Source: Dyella psychrodurans
GTDB lineage: Bacteria; Pseudomonadota; Gammaproteobacteria; Xanthomonadales; Rhodanobacteraceae
Assembly (NCBI RefSeq): GCF_003363265.1
Contig: NZ_QRBF01000002.1
Coordinates: 62,001-126,000 of the forward strand
Direction of reading: 5' to 3'
DNA length: 64,000 nucleotides
Shown here: positions 34,661-43,278 of the stretch, one piece after another
How positions within the stretch are numbered: the stretch's first letter is position 1
Layout: each line of letters opens with the position of its first letter
The notes under the pieces: model-generated
Told to the model about the DNA's origin: nothing
The model's database searches: none
Seen by the model: only the letters and a program-made list of their open reading frames with translations
Position numbers and translations under genes: made by a program

Positions 34661-37600
34661 TTAGCCGCTTTGTCCCGTAAACAAACTGATGTCGAACGCG
34701 GCGACGTTCGGCAAAAGCAGATCCGCTTCGGCCAATGCTTGGTGCTGGCCTATCCCCACTGCTGTCATTCCCGCGGAATGAATGCTGGCAATACCCGCTG
34801 CGGCGTCCTCCACGCCCAGGCATTCGCCCGGTGCCAGGCCGAGGCCGCGCGCGGCGGCCAGGAAAATCTCCGGATCGGGTTTTGCGCGACTGATGTGGTT
34901 GGCGTCGACCACGTAGTCGAACAAATCGGCGATGCCGAGTTTTTCCAGCAAAAGCGGTGCGTTGCGACTGGCCGAGGCCAGCGCGGTTTTCAGTCCCGCG
35001 CGACGGACCGATTCGATCGCCGATTTGGCGCCAGGCAGCAGATTCTGCGGACCGAAGCGTTCGATCTGTTGGCGGTAGTAGTCGTTCTTGCGGGTCGCGA
35101 GGGCTTCTTTTTCGGGCTCGGTGAATGCGCGGGGCGACTGTTCGAGCAGGATGTCGAGCGATGCGCGCCGATCCACGCCCTTGAGTCGTTCGCCCACGGT
35201 GTCGTCAAAAGGAATGCCTATTTCGGACGCGAGTTTTTTCCATGCCGCGTGATGCACGACGGCTGTATCGGCGATCACGCCATCGAGATCGAAGATCACG
35301 CCCTTGAGAGAGAGTGGCCCGGAAGCGTGCGCCTGCAACGGCAGCTTGACGGATTGACCGTTGCGCAACAGCACGGGTTGACCATGATGCAGGATTTCCG
35401 TTTGTGCGCCGTCGGTCAGCGTGTATTCCACGCCGGCTGCATCGACGGACACGCGGATGTGCGCATGGCGCCAGCGCAATCCGAATCGGTAGCTCTTCCA
35501 CGCGCCCGGTAGCGCCGGAGCGAAGCCGGGGCGTTCGTTCATGGGTCGCATGCCGCCAAAGCCCCACATGAGTGCGAGCCAACTGCCGGCCATCGCCGCC
35601 ATGTGCACGCCATGCGAGGTATTGCCGTGCAAGTTGTCCAGGTCGACGCGCAACGTGTCGCGGAAATAACCGTAGGCCTTGTCGGCATAGCCGACTTCCG
35701 AGGCGACGATGCTGAAGGTCGATGCCGACAGCGTGGAATCGTGCACGGTGACGCCTTCGTAGTAATCGAAGTTGCGCCGCTTGCTGTCTTTGTCGATCGC
35801 GTTGCCGGCCAGCACGAAGGCTTGCAGCACGTCGGCCTGTTTGCAGACCTGGTGACGGTAAATCGTCAGCGGATGCATCTTCAACAGCAACGGACGATGA
35901 CCGTGCTCGCCGGAGTGAGCGACCGGCAGGCGCGGTTTGTCGAGGAAGTCGTCGTCCTGCGGGAAGATGCCTAGCTCGGGGTCGACCGGCAGATACATGG
36001 CATCGGCGGCGGCAAGCCACGCGGAGATTTCTTTTTCCGTGAGGCCGATCGCTTCGGCGATGCGCGCGTAATCCTGTGGGCGTTCGTCCGCCAATTGCGC
36101 GGCGACCGCCGCCGCATAGCGCAGATGCTGCTGCGCCATGTGGTTGGTGTAATAGTTGTTGTCCACCAGCGCGGTGTATTCGTCGGGACCCGTCACCTGG
36201 CAGATGCAGAAAGCGTGGTTGCGGCGCGGGTTGAAGAAGCCGACGTGATGCCAGAGCCGTGCCGTTTCGAACAGCACCTCCGCGCCGCCGTGCACGAGAA
36301 AATCGGTGTCTCCGGTGGCGTCGACGTATAGCCGTATCGCAAACGCGATCGCCGCGTTGATGTGATATTGCGCCGAACCGGAAGGAAAGTACGCCGAGCA
36401 TTCGTCGCCGCTGATCGTGCGCCATGCGTAGAGCGCGCCGACCGGATGGTTCATTTCGCGTGCGTGCGCCCTGGCGCGATCGAGTGTCCGTACGCGGTAC
36501 TGGAGCATGCCATGCGCCTGCTGCGGCGATGCCAGCGCAAGCACGGGCAGGATGAACGCCTCCGCGTCCCAGAAATAATGGCCTTCGTAACCCTCGCCCG
36601 TGAGGCCCTTTGCCGCCGCGCTGCCGCTGCCGTCGCGACTGGTGGACTGAAGCAGGTGGAACAGATTGAAGCGCAGTGCCTGTTCGACCGACGGGTCGCC
36701 ATCGATCGCCAGATCGGCTTCGCGCCAGAAGCTCGCGCATGCGCTGGCCTGTTGCGCGCGATGTGCGTCGAAGCGGTGATTCAAGGCATCTTCGAGCGAC
36801 GTGGCGACCGTATTCAGAAGTGCTGCTTCCGCGTCGCCGCCCTCGGGCATGCTCCACGCGTACGCAACATATTTTTCCAGCGCAACGCTCTGCCCGGGAC
36901 GCAATGCTCCGGCATAGTGCTGCTGCACGCCCTGGCCGTCTTCGATGATGGCGCGCGCAAACGTCAGTCCCGGTTGCGGCAGGTGATGGCGCTGGCCGCT
37001 CGCCAGGCGGATGTGGCTGTGCTGGGTGCGCTGGCAGATCGTAGCCAGCACTTGGTCCGAATCGGACGCGGTGATGCTCAGGCCACCCGCGACACGCGCG
37101 CCGATGCGCGGATCGTCGCCTTGCTCGGCGGCGGTGGCGTTGGCGACTAACGCGGATTCGAGCGTGATCGGACCGCTGTAGTCGATAGAGGTGACGCGAA
37201 AGCGGATGCACACGAGGTTCGGGGTGTGCAGGGGTACGATCCGCTCCGCGTCGATCTGCAGGGTGACGCCCGTGGGGGAGCGCCAGTGCAGCGTTCGTTG
37301 CAGATAACCGTTCCGCAGGTCCAAAGCCTGCTCGAAGGCCAGCCATTCGCCCTCGTCGAGATCGACCAGGGTTTCGCCCAGGCGCAGGCCGATGCGCGTG
37401 CCATCGGCAACGGGGAGACGCGTATCGGTGCTGCGCGCAAAACCCGGGAATCGCTCGTGATATTCAATGGGAGTGCGTTCCCAGACGCCGGTCAGGAAGG
37501 TGCCCTGCGTGCGGCTGCCGCCCTCTTCGAGTCCGCCGCGGACACCCAGGACGCCGTTGGCAAGCGCGAACAGGCTCTCGAGCGTCGCCCGGTCGTTTTC

Positions 37601-37693
37601 GGTCGGACGCCGGGAGTACACCAGACGCCACGGGTCCGAAGATCCATGGAGCGCCGAATCCTTGGCTGGCGTTGGCGCATCGTGGCTGTGCAC
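34661..37693 (-). CDS. GH65 disaccharide phosphorylase fused to beta-phosphoglucomutase
   Basis: A roughly 1010-residue cytosolic fusion. Residues 1-790 are a GH65 phosphorylase: GEGYEGHYFWDAEAFILPVL, the general acid in QVTGPDEYTALVDNNYYTN (Glu505), KQADVLQAFVL, and the phosphate-site region NLHGNTSHGVHMAAMAGSW. Residues from about 797 are a HAD beta-phosphoglucomutase: GVIFDLDGVIADTAVVHHAAW (Asp802 nucleophile) and VEDAAAGIASIHSAGM. The fusion would turn an alpha-glucobiose plus phosphate into glucose and glucose 6-phosphate via beta-glucose 1-phosphate. The start is probably GTG 37693, six bases after AGGGGAG; ATG 37711 is possible, while starts at 37762 and 37786 fall in the promoter. Maltose, trehalose, kojibiose or nigerose are all possible substrates. 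Confidence 0.9.
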   Translation of the reverse strand: MHSHDAPTPAKDSALHGSSDPWRLVYSRRPTENDRATLESLFALANGVLGVRGGLEEGGSRTQGTFLTGVWERTPIEYHERFPGFARSTDTRLPVADGTRIGLRLGETLVDLDEGEWLAFEQALDLRNGYLQRTLHWRSPTGVTLQIDAERIVPLHTPNLVCIRFRVTSIDYSGPITLESALVANATAAEQGDDPRIGARVAGGLSITASDSDQVLATICQRTQHSHIRLASGQRHHLPQPGLTFARAIIEDGQGVQQHYAGALRPGQSVALEKYVAYAWSMPEGGDAEAALLNTVATSLEDALNHRFDAHRAQQASACASFWREADLAIDGDPSVEQALRFNLFHLLQSTSRDGSGSAAAKGLTGEGYEGHYFWDAEAFILPVLALASPQQAHGMLQYRVRTLDRARAHAREMNHPVGALYAWRTISGDECSAYFPSGSAQYHINAAIAFAIRLYVDATGDTDFLVHGGAEVLFETARLWHHVGFFNPRRNHAFCICQVTGPDEYTALVDNNYYTNHMAQQHLRYAAAVAAQLADERPQDYARIAEAIGLTEKEISAWLAAADAMYLPVDPELGIFPQDDDFLDKPRLPVAHSGEHGHRPLLLKMHPLTIYRHQVCKQADVLQAFVLAGNAIDKDSKRRNFDYYEGVTVHDSTLSASTFSIVASEVGYADKAYGYFRDTLRVDLDNLHGNTSHGVHMAAMAGSWLALMWGFGGMRPMNERPGFAPALPGAWKSYRFGLRWRHAHIRVSVDAAGVEYTLTDGAQTEILHHGQPVLLRNGQSVKLPLQAHASGPLSLKGVIFDLDGVIADTAVVHHAAWKKLASEIGIPFDDTVGERLKGVDRRASLDILLEQSPRAFTEPEKEALATRKNDYYRQQIERFGPQNLLPGAKSAIESVRRAGLKTALASASRNAPLLLEKLGIADLFDYVVDANHISRAKPDPEIFLAAARGLGLAPGECLGVEDAAAGIASIHSAGMTAVGIGQHQALAEADLLLPNVAAFDISLFTGQSG

Positions 37694-37757
37694 GCATTCT
37701 CCCCTTGGCATGACTGCTTGGTCTTCTCTTCGGCCCTTGGGGCCTGTGGCTGGGGCG

Positions 37758-37786
37758 AGCATAAAAGCGAATGATATCGATATCAA
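37758..37786 (-). promoter_or_regulatory. Sigma-70-like promoter of the glucoside operon
   Basis: On the minus strand TTGATA (37786-37781) and TATGCT (37763-37758) are separated by exactly 17 bases. The -35 box and much of the spacer lie inside the palindromic operator at 37771-37800, a simple arrangement for repression by the adjacent LacI protein. The transcript would start near 37751. Confidence 0.6.
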
Positions 37787-37800
37787 GATATCGATATCAT
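37771..37800. promoter_or_regulatory. Perfect 30-bp palindromic operator with nested GATATCGATATC repeats
   Basis: ATGATATCGATATC (37771-37784), two A, then its exact reverse complement (37787-37800). Each arm also contains the self-palindrome GATATCGATATC, so the site is both one large palindrome and two tandem 12-base palindromes. It sits between the divergent LacI gene and the glucoside operon and overlaps the operon promoter. Confidence 0.78.
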
Positions 37801-37865
37801 TTGCCGCATTGCACCATTCTGCGCCTTGGGTTGTGTCGGGAACGTCGTTGCATTTGGAGGAAAAG

Positions 37866-37937
37866 GTGATTGCGGGTGAAACTGGAGGTGCCGCGCCGAT
37901 TCACTCCGCCATCGCCTTTTTGAGGGCCGCATCTTGA
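37866..37937 (+). CDS. Possible 23-codon leader peptide coupled to lacI
   Basis: A GTG-initiated frame (product starting MIAGETGGAAPIHSAI, GTG read as Met) is preceded at five bases by GGAGG (37856-37860) and ends with TGA overlapping the TTG start of the LacI gene (TTGA at 37934-37937). The ribosome site is better than that of lacI itself, which suggests translational coupling. Conservation is unknown and the peptide could be a chance frame. Confidence 0.3.
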   Translation: MIAGETGGAAPIHSAIAFLRAAS

Positions 37938-38947
37938 CGAACGCCAAGAAAAAACAGCCCCTTGCGCACCGCCCCAGCCTCACCATGGCGGACCTGGCCG
38001 AGCTGGCGGGGGTCTCCAAGATCACGGTTTCGCGCGCCCTGAGCGAGAGCCCGCTGGTCAATGTGGAGACGCGGGAACGCGTGCAGGCGCTGGCGCGCAA
38101 GCACGGCTACAAGCTCAATGTCAGCGCCCGCAATTTGCGATTGCGCCGCAGCCATACCGTGGCGGTGATCGTGGAGATGAAGCCGTCCTCGGGCCGCACC
38201 ATGTGGGATCCGTACCCGCTGTCCTTGTTGGGCGGCATTTCGCAGGAGCTGACGTCGGCCGGGTACAGCGTGCTGCTTACCACGCGCCAGGGAGCGGCCG
38301 ATGCGTCCGTGCAGGCAGCCGACGGCCTGATTCTGCTGGGCCAGGGCGTGCGCCAGGATGCGGTTCGCCTCTACGACAAAGTGGGGCTGCCCATGGTGGT
38401 GTGGGGTGCCGCGGGGCAGGGCGGCGACAATCACATCGTGGTCGGCAGCGATAACCGCCAGGGCGGCATCAGCGTGGCGGAGCGGTTCCTGTCGATCGGG
38501 CGGCGCAATCCGGTCTTCATCGGCAACCCGGACCATCCGGAAATGGCACAGCGCCTGTTCGGTTTTGTCGACGAGCTGGCGGGGCACGGCATCAAGCCGC
38601 TGCTGCTGCGTCGCGACGACTTCACGCTCGAATCGGGCATCGACGCGGTGCGTTCCCTGCATGAACGCAAGGTGCGCTTCGATGCCATCTTCGCTTGCAG
38701 CGACTTGCTTGCGATGGGAGCGATACGCGCGCTGGTCGAACTGGGTTTGTCGGTGCCCAACGATGTATCCGTGATCGGTTACGACGACACGCCGCTGGGG
38801 GCGAGTTTCCTGCCGCCGCTAAGTACCGTGCGGCAGAACTGGCAGGAAGGCGGCATTCTGCTGGCGCGCAAAGTGCTGGCGATGATCCACAATCAGCCCG
38901 TGACGTCGCAGATGATGGCGACGACGCTGGTGGTTAGGTCAACTTAA
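37934..38947 (+). CDS. LacI-family regulator of the glucoside island
   Basis: A 337-residue repressor. The helix-turn-helix is LTMADLAELAGVSKITVSRA, the hinge helix is LNVSARNLRLRRSHTVAV, and the effector domain ends with SVIGYDDTPLGASFLPPLST. The start is taken as TTG 37934 (GAGGG eight bases upstream), which gives the usual basic N-terminal tail; the alternative ATG 37985 would begin right at the first helix. Divergent from the glucoside operon, with the GATATC palindrome in between as its probable operator. Not closely similar to the mannoside LacI at 15943, and the operators differ. Confidence 0.88.
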   Translation: MTNAKKKQPLAHRPSLTMADLAELAGVSKITVSRALSESPLVNVETRERVQALARKHGYKLNVSARNLRLRRSHTVAVIVEMKPSSGRTMWDPYPLSLLGGISQELTSAGYSVLLTTRQGAADASVQAADGLILLGQGVRQDAVRLYDKVGLPMVVWGAAGQGGDNHIVVGSDNRQGGISVAERFLSIGRRNPVFIGNPDHPEMAQRLFGFVDELAGHGIKPLLLRRDDFTLESGIDAVRSLHERKVRFDAIFACSDLLAMGAIRALVELGLSVPNDVSVIGYDDTPLGASFLPPLSTVRQNWQEGGILLARKVLAMIHNQPVTSQMMATTLVVRST

Positions 38948-38955
38948 GCGTTTCT

Positions 38956-38982
38956 CGTCATTCCGGCCTTCGCCGGTATGAC
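38956..38982. terminator. Hairpin between convergent lacI and pilS
   Basis: CGTCATTCCGGC and GCCGGTATGAC form an imperfect stem around CTTC. The motif GTCATTCCGGC...GCCGG resembles a frequent intergenic repeat of proteobacteria and here separates the right end of the sugar island from pilS. Confidence 0.5.
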
Positions 38983-39021
38983 AGATGGGACATCAAGATT
39001 GTTTGGCGCTGTTCTAAACAT

Positions 39022-40626
39022 TTAGACGGCCGGCTCGATGCGCGCGGGTGGCGTCAGCACCAATCGGAAACAACTCCCGCCACCTGCCACACGCACGTAC
39101 TCCAGCGCAGCCTGATTGGCCTCTGCCATCTGTCGCGCCAGATAAAGCCCGAGACCGGTGCCGTATTCGTGCGTGGTGTAGAACGGTTCGAAAATCTGCG
39201 CCGCCACTTTCGGCGCAATGCCGGGGCCGCGATCGATCACTTCCAGGATCGGCACGCCGTGTTCACCGTGACGCACCACCACCATCACGCGCGCGGACTC
39301 GCCCGGCATGCGTCCGTAGCGCAGCGCGTTTTGCACCAGATTCCATATCACCTGCTGCAGCTGTTGCGGATCGGCCACCGCAACGACCGGCGAGGCGCTG
39401 TTGTCGATCACGCGCAGCGAATCGGCGCCCAGGTCGTTGCCTTGCTTGTATTCCTCGACAAAGGAGTGGGACCAATCGCCGAGATTGAGCGTTTCCGGCC
39501 GCGACCGTTCGCGCCGCGACAGCTGCAGGATGTTCTCGATGATTTCATTGAGACGGCTGCAGTGGTTGTTGATGATCTCCACCATGCGCAAATCGGTGGG
39601 ATTCATGTCGGTCGACTCCGCCAGCAACTGCGCCGAGTAACGAATGGCGGCGAGCGGGTTGCGGATTTCGTGCGCGATCGATGCCGACAGGCGTCCCAGC
39701 GAACTGAGCGTGAGTTCTTCCGCGCGACGGGAAACCAGCGAGGTATCGTCCAGGAAGATCAGCACCAGCGAATCGTCATTCGGCGCCAGGCGGCTGAAGC
39801 GCGGAATCACTTCCGGCATGCCGTCGGCCAGCTGCGTGGCGGTCTCGTCCAATTTGCCCGACGTGATCCAGTGATACAGCCGGCGCGACAGTTCGGGCGC
39901 GACACGCCCAAGATCGCGCTGATCGGAAGACGGATTGCCCAGCAGCATCCACGCCGATTCGTTGATCTGGTGGATGCGATTGGCATCGTCCACCAGCATC
40001 ACGCCCGTTTTCATGCGGCGGATGATCAGCTCGTTGACCTGCGACAGGTTGACCAGATCGATGCTGCGCTGCTCGGCCAGCGCCTCGCTGGCGCGCAGCT
40101 GGCGGCCAAGCACGTTACACAGTACGACGATCGAGAAATAGGCTATGCCGAACAAGCCCGACTCGAGGACATCGCGGTCATCGGCGGAGGCCATGTGCGG
40201 CAAGGACAGCAAGGTGCGACCCAGTACCCCCAACGTGGCCAGGGCGGCAAGGAACAGCGCGAGCCGGAGAGGCAATAGAAGCGCGCCCGCGGCCAGGTTC
40301 ACCGCCAGCATCATCGCGATGCCGATGCGCGCGTCGTTCATGGCGGCAATCGCCAGAACCGCGGCGCCGATATCCACGAACAGCGTTCCGAGGATCGCCA
40401 GCCAACCCAGCGCGCGGGTCATGTGGTTGATCGACACGATGGCGATCGCAAACAGCAGATAGACCACCGCGACCAGGCGCGCCAGGCCGGCGCTGTCCAG
40501 GTGAGGCCAGCCCATCCCGGCCGGGGTGAAGGCCAGCCCCACGTAAACCAATGCCTGAGCCAGCCTGAAATAATTCAGGAACAACAATTCGTGGCGGGTC
40601 GTCGTGCTGTTGGGCGAGTCGGACAT
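39022..40626 (-). CDS. pilS: Type IV pilus sensor histidine kinase PilS
   Basis: A 534-residue kinase. Six membrane helices occupy about residues 15-185 (LNYFRLAQALVYVGLAF through GLFGIAYFSIVVLCNVLG), followed by a PAS domain (VMLVDDANRIHQINESAWML), the phosphoacceptor SIAHEIRNPLAAIRYS (His319) and an ATPase domain (NLVQNALRYG, DRGPGI, GTGLGLYLARQ). This six-helix plus PAS layout is that of PilS, which senses membrane pilin levels and controls PilR. ATG 40626 starts MSDSPNSTTTRHELL; longer frames run into a repeat. Its partner pilR lies 13.8 kb downstream on the same strand. Confidence 0.86.
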   Translation of the reverse strand: MSDSPNSTTTRHELLFLNYFRLAQALVYVGLAFTPAGMGWPHLDSAGLARLVAVVYLLFAIAIVSINHMTRALGWLAILGTLFVDIGAAVLAIAAMNDARIGIAMMLAVNLAAGALLLPLRLALFLAALATLGVLGRTLLSLPHMASADDRDVLESGLFGIAYFSIVVLCNVLGRQLRASEALAEQRSIDLVNLSQVNELIIRRMKTGVMLVDDANRIHQINESAWMLLGNPSSDQRDLGRVAPELSRRLYHWITSGKLDETATQLADGMPEVIPRFSRLAPNDDSLVLIFLDDTSLVSRRAEELTLSSLGRLSASIAHEIRNPLAAIRYSAQLLAESTDMNPTDLRMVEIINNHCSRLNEIIENILQLSRRERSRPETLNLGDWSHSFVEEYKQGNDLGADSLRVIDNSASPVVAVADPQQLQQVIWNLVQNALRYGRMPGESARVMVVVRHGEHGVPILEVIDRGPGIAPKVAAQIFEPFYTTHEYGTGLGLYLARQMAEANQAALEYVRVAGGGSCFRLVLTPPARIEPAV

Positions 40627-40691
40627 CGCGCGGCTGGACACGGTTGTGGGCACTCGGCAGCAGGATAGGAAGGAGGCATTAGCCACTTTCT

Positions 40692-40823
40692 CCCTCTCCC
40701 CTCCGGGGAGAGGGTCGGGGTGAGGGGCCAATCTTGCGAAAATCGCTAGCTTGAAGCGGACTTCGATGCGCCACTTTCGCAAGATTGGCCCCTCACCTCA
40801 ATCCTCTCCCCCAAGGGGAGAGG
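40692..40823. repeat. Composite inverted repeat (two GGGGAGAG hairpins and a 22-bp inner inverted repeat)
   Basis: Outer hairpins: CCCTCTCCCC/GGGGAGAGGG at 40692-40714 and CCTCTCCCC/GGGGAGAGG at 40803-40823. Between them GTGAGGGGCCAATCTTGCGA (part of 40720-40741) is repeated exactly in inverted form at 40775-40796. The whole can fold into one large cruciform-like structure. The two outer hairpins resemble common REP-type intergenic repeats; the element separates the divergent pilS and sucC genes. The remaining sequence up to 41035 holds a palindrome at 40911 and otherwise nothing I recognise. Confidence 0.75.
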
Positions 40824-40910
40824 AGGCGAACGCAAAAGCCTTTCTTCATGGCCCCTTTCCATCGGGTCCGGCTGCTGCGAAAATACCGGGCCGTATTGCG
40901 CGGTTTTCGT

Positions 40911-40924
40911 CATGCCTAGGCATG
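40911..40924. promoter_or_regulatory. 14-bp palindrome upstream of sucC
   Basis: CATGCCTAGGCATG is a perfect palindrome 111 bases before the sucC start, within the promoter region. It could bind a dimeric regulator; no family can be named from the sequence. Confidence 0.3.
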
Positions 40925-41035
40925 CGTGCGGCGCACTGCAAGCCGGCAGTGCCGTACACCGCCGTTCGTTCTTCCCCTGCCTGTGCTGTTGCCATCGCGC
41001 AGGCCCGATCTTCCCCCATTCACTCGAGGTATCGA

Positions 41036-42202
41036 ATGAATTTCCACGAGTACCAGGCTAAAGAGCTGTTCGCGCACTACGGCATCGCCGTACCGCCGGG
41101 CAAAGTCGCCAACTCCCCCGACGCCGCCGTCGACGCCGCCAAGCACCTTGGCGGTTCGCAGTGGATGGTCAAGGCCCAGATCCACGCTGGTGGCCGCGGC
41201 AAGGCCGGTGGCGTCAAGTTCTGCAAGAGCCTGGATGACGTCCATGCCGCCGCCAAGGGCATGCTGGGCAAGAACATGGAAACGTACCAGTCCGCCGGCC
41301 GCGCGCTGCCGGTGAACCTGGTGCTGGTCACCGATGCCACGAACATCGCCAAGGAGCTGTACCTGTCGATCCTGGTCGACCGCGACAGCAAGGCCGTCAC
41401 CTTCATCGCTTCCAAGCACGGCGGCGTGGACATCGAACAGGTGGCCAAGGAAACGCCGGACGACATCCACACCATCGTGGTGGATTTCGTGGAAGGCCTG
41501 CAGCCGTACCAGTGCCGCCAGCTCGGCTTTGCGATGGATCTGAACGCCAAGCAGGTGGCGCAGCTGACCAAGATCATGCTGGGCCTGTACAAGCTGTTCA
41601 ACGAGAAGGACCTTTCGCTGGTCGAGCTCAACCCGCTCGCCATTCTCGAAGACGGCAACCTCGCTGCCCTCGACGGCAAGGTCAACTCCGACGATAACGC
41701 CGAGTTCCGCCATGCGGACCTGGCCAAGATGCGCGACCTCACGCAGGAAGACGCTGCTGAGGCAGCTGCCGTGCAGCACAACCTCAACTACGTGACCATG
41801 GACGGCAACATCGGCTGCATGGTCAACGGTGCGGGCCTGGCCATGGCCACCATGGACGTGATCAAGCTGGCGGGCGGCGAGCCGGCCAACTTCCTCGACG
41901 TCGGCGGCGGCGCTACGAAAGAGCGCGTCACCGAAGCGTTCAAGCTGATTCTTTCCTCCGACAAGGTGAAGGCCATCCTGGTCAACATCTTCGGCGGCAT
42001 CGTTCGCTGCGACCTCATCGCCGACGGCATCATCGCCGCGGTGAAGGAAGTGGGCCTGAAGATTCCGGTGGTGGTGCGCCTGCAGGGCACCAACGTCGAA
42101 AAGGGCCGCGAACTGCTGGCCAACTCCGGTCTGGCGATTACGTCGGCCGATGATCTCAACGACGCGGCGAAGAAAGCCGTGGCCGCCGCGAAGTCGAAGT
42201 GA
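41036..42202 (+). CDS. sucC: Succinyl-CoA synthetase beta subunit (ADP-forming)
   Basis: A 388-residue subunit of normal length: [17 protein letters not shown] at the N-terminus, an ATP-grasp domain ([18 protein letters not shown]) and a C-terminal CoA-ligase fold ([28 protein letters not shown]). With SucD it makes ATP and succinate from succinyl-CoA in the TCA cycle. ATG 41036 is the conserved family start; the frame is open further upstream only through repeat sequence. Followed 13 bases later by sucD. Confidence 0.97.
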   Translation: MNFHEYQAKELFAHYGIAVPPGKVANSPDAAVDAAKHLGGSQWMVKAQIHAGGRGKAGGVKFCKSLDDVHAAAKGMLGKNMETYQSAGRALPVNLVLVTDATNIAKELYLSILVDRDSKAVTFIASKHGGVDIEQVAKETPDDIHTIVVDFVEGLQPYQCRQLGFAMDLNAKQVAQLTKIMLGLYKLFNEKDLSLVELNPLAILEDGNLAALDGKVNSDDNAEFRHADLAKMRDLTQEDAAEAAAVQHNLNYVTMDGNIGCMVNGAGLAMATMDVIKLAGGEPANFLDVGGGATKERVTEAFKLILSSDKVKAILVNIFGGIVRCDLIADGIIAAVKEVGLKIPVVVRLQGTNVEKGRELLANSGLAITSADDLNDAAKKAVAAAKSK

Positions 42203-42215
42203 GGAGCAACCGAGC

Positions 42216-43097
42216 ATGAGCGTTCTCGTCAATAAGAACACCAAGGTGATCGTGCAGGGCTTCACCGGCCAGCAGGGCACCTTCCACGCCGAACAGGCGA
42301 TCGACTACGGCACCAAGATCGTCGGTGGCGTGACCCCGGGCAAGGGCGGCTCCGAGCACATCGGTCTGCCGGTTTTCAACAGCGTGTCCGAAGCGGTCGA
42401 CGAAACCGGCGCCGATGCGTCGGTGATCTTCGTGCCGCCGCCGTTCGCGGCCGACTCGATCCTCGAAGCGATCGACGCCGGCGTGCGCGTCATCGTCACG
42501 ATCACCGAAGGCATCCCGGTGCTCGACATGCTGCGCGTGAAGAACGTGCTGGCCCAGCATCCGGAAACCGTGCTGATCGGGCCGAACTGCCCCGGCATCA
42601 TCACGCCGGACGAATGCAAGATCGGCATCATGCCGGGTCACATCCACAAGGCGGGCAAGGTCGGCATCGTGTCGCGCTCCGGCACGCTGACGTACGAAGC
42701 CGTGTTCCAGACCACCAATGAAGGCCTGGGCCAGTCCACCTGCATCGGCATCGGCGGCGACCCGATCAACGGCCTGAACTTCATCGACTGCCTGAAGCTG
42801 TTCCAGGACGATCCGCAGACCGAAGGCATCATCATGGTCGGCGAAATCGGCGGCAGCGCCGAGGAAGAAGCCGCTGAATTCATTGGCGAATACGTCAAGA
42901 AGCCGGTGGTGTCGTTCATCGCGGGCGCATCGGCTCCGGCCGGCAAGCGCATGGGTCATGCCGGCGCCATCATCTCCGGTGGCAAGGGCACGGCCGCGGC
43001 CAAGTTCGCGGCGCTGGAAAAGGCTGGCGTGACGACCGTGAAGTCGCCGGCCGACCTGGGCAAGACGCTGGCTGGTCTGCTCAACAAGAAGAAGTAA
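42216..43097 (+). CDS. sucD: Succinyl-CoA synthetase alpha subunit
   Basis: A 293-residue subunit. It begins [18 protein letters not shown], has a CoA-binding Rossmann domain ([28 protein letters not shown]) and the phosphohistidine loop [14 protein letters not shown] (His248). GAGGAGC precedes ATG 42216 by nine bases. Second gene of sucCD with its own strong terminator, so the operon ends here. Confidence 0.97.
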   Translation: MSVLVNKNTKVIVQGFTGQQGTFHAEQAIDYGTKIVGGVTPGKGGSEHIGLPVFNSVSEAVDETGADASVIFVPPPFAADSILEAIDAGVRVIVTITEGIPVLDMLRVKNVLAQHPETVLIGPNCPGIITPDECKIGIMPGHIHKAGKVGIVSRSGTLTYEAVFQTTNEGLGQSTCIGIGGDPINGLNFIDCLKLFQDDPQTEGIIMVGEIGGSAEEEAAEFIGEYVKKPVVSFIAGASAPAGKRMGHAGAIISGGKGTAAAKFAALEKAGVTTVKSPADLGKTLAGLLNKKK

Positions 43098-43122
43098 GCC
43101 GGTCGTTTCGAACGATCTGCGA

Positions 43123-43152
43123 AGGGCCGCGGAAACGCGGCCCTTTCTTTTT
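43123..43152 (+). terminator. Intrinsic terminator of sucCD
   Basis: Nine-base stem AGGGCCGCG / CGCGGCCCT with loop GAAA, followed by TTCTTTTT, 26 bases after the sucD stop. Confidence 0.92.
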
Positions 43153-43278
43153 GCCCTGAAGCGCTGCACGACGCCGATAGGTGCTGAAACACAGCTGACA
43201 TCGAAAGGAAATCGACAAGCGCAGGATTTCGTGCCAGCGTAAAGGTCTGCGCATGATTGGCATTGGGGGGTGCTTCGC

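Noticed and set aside
31996-34680. 894-codon plus-strand open frame
   Set aside because: It is antisense to the TonB-dependent receptor, which has clear signal, plug and barrel features.
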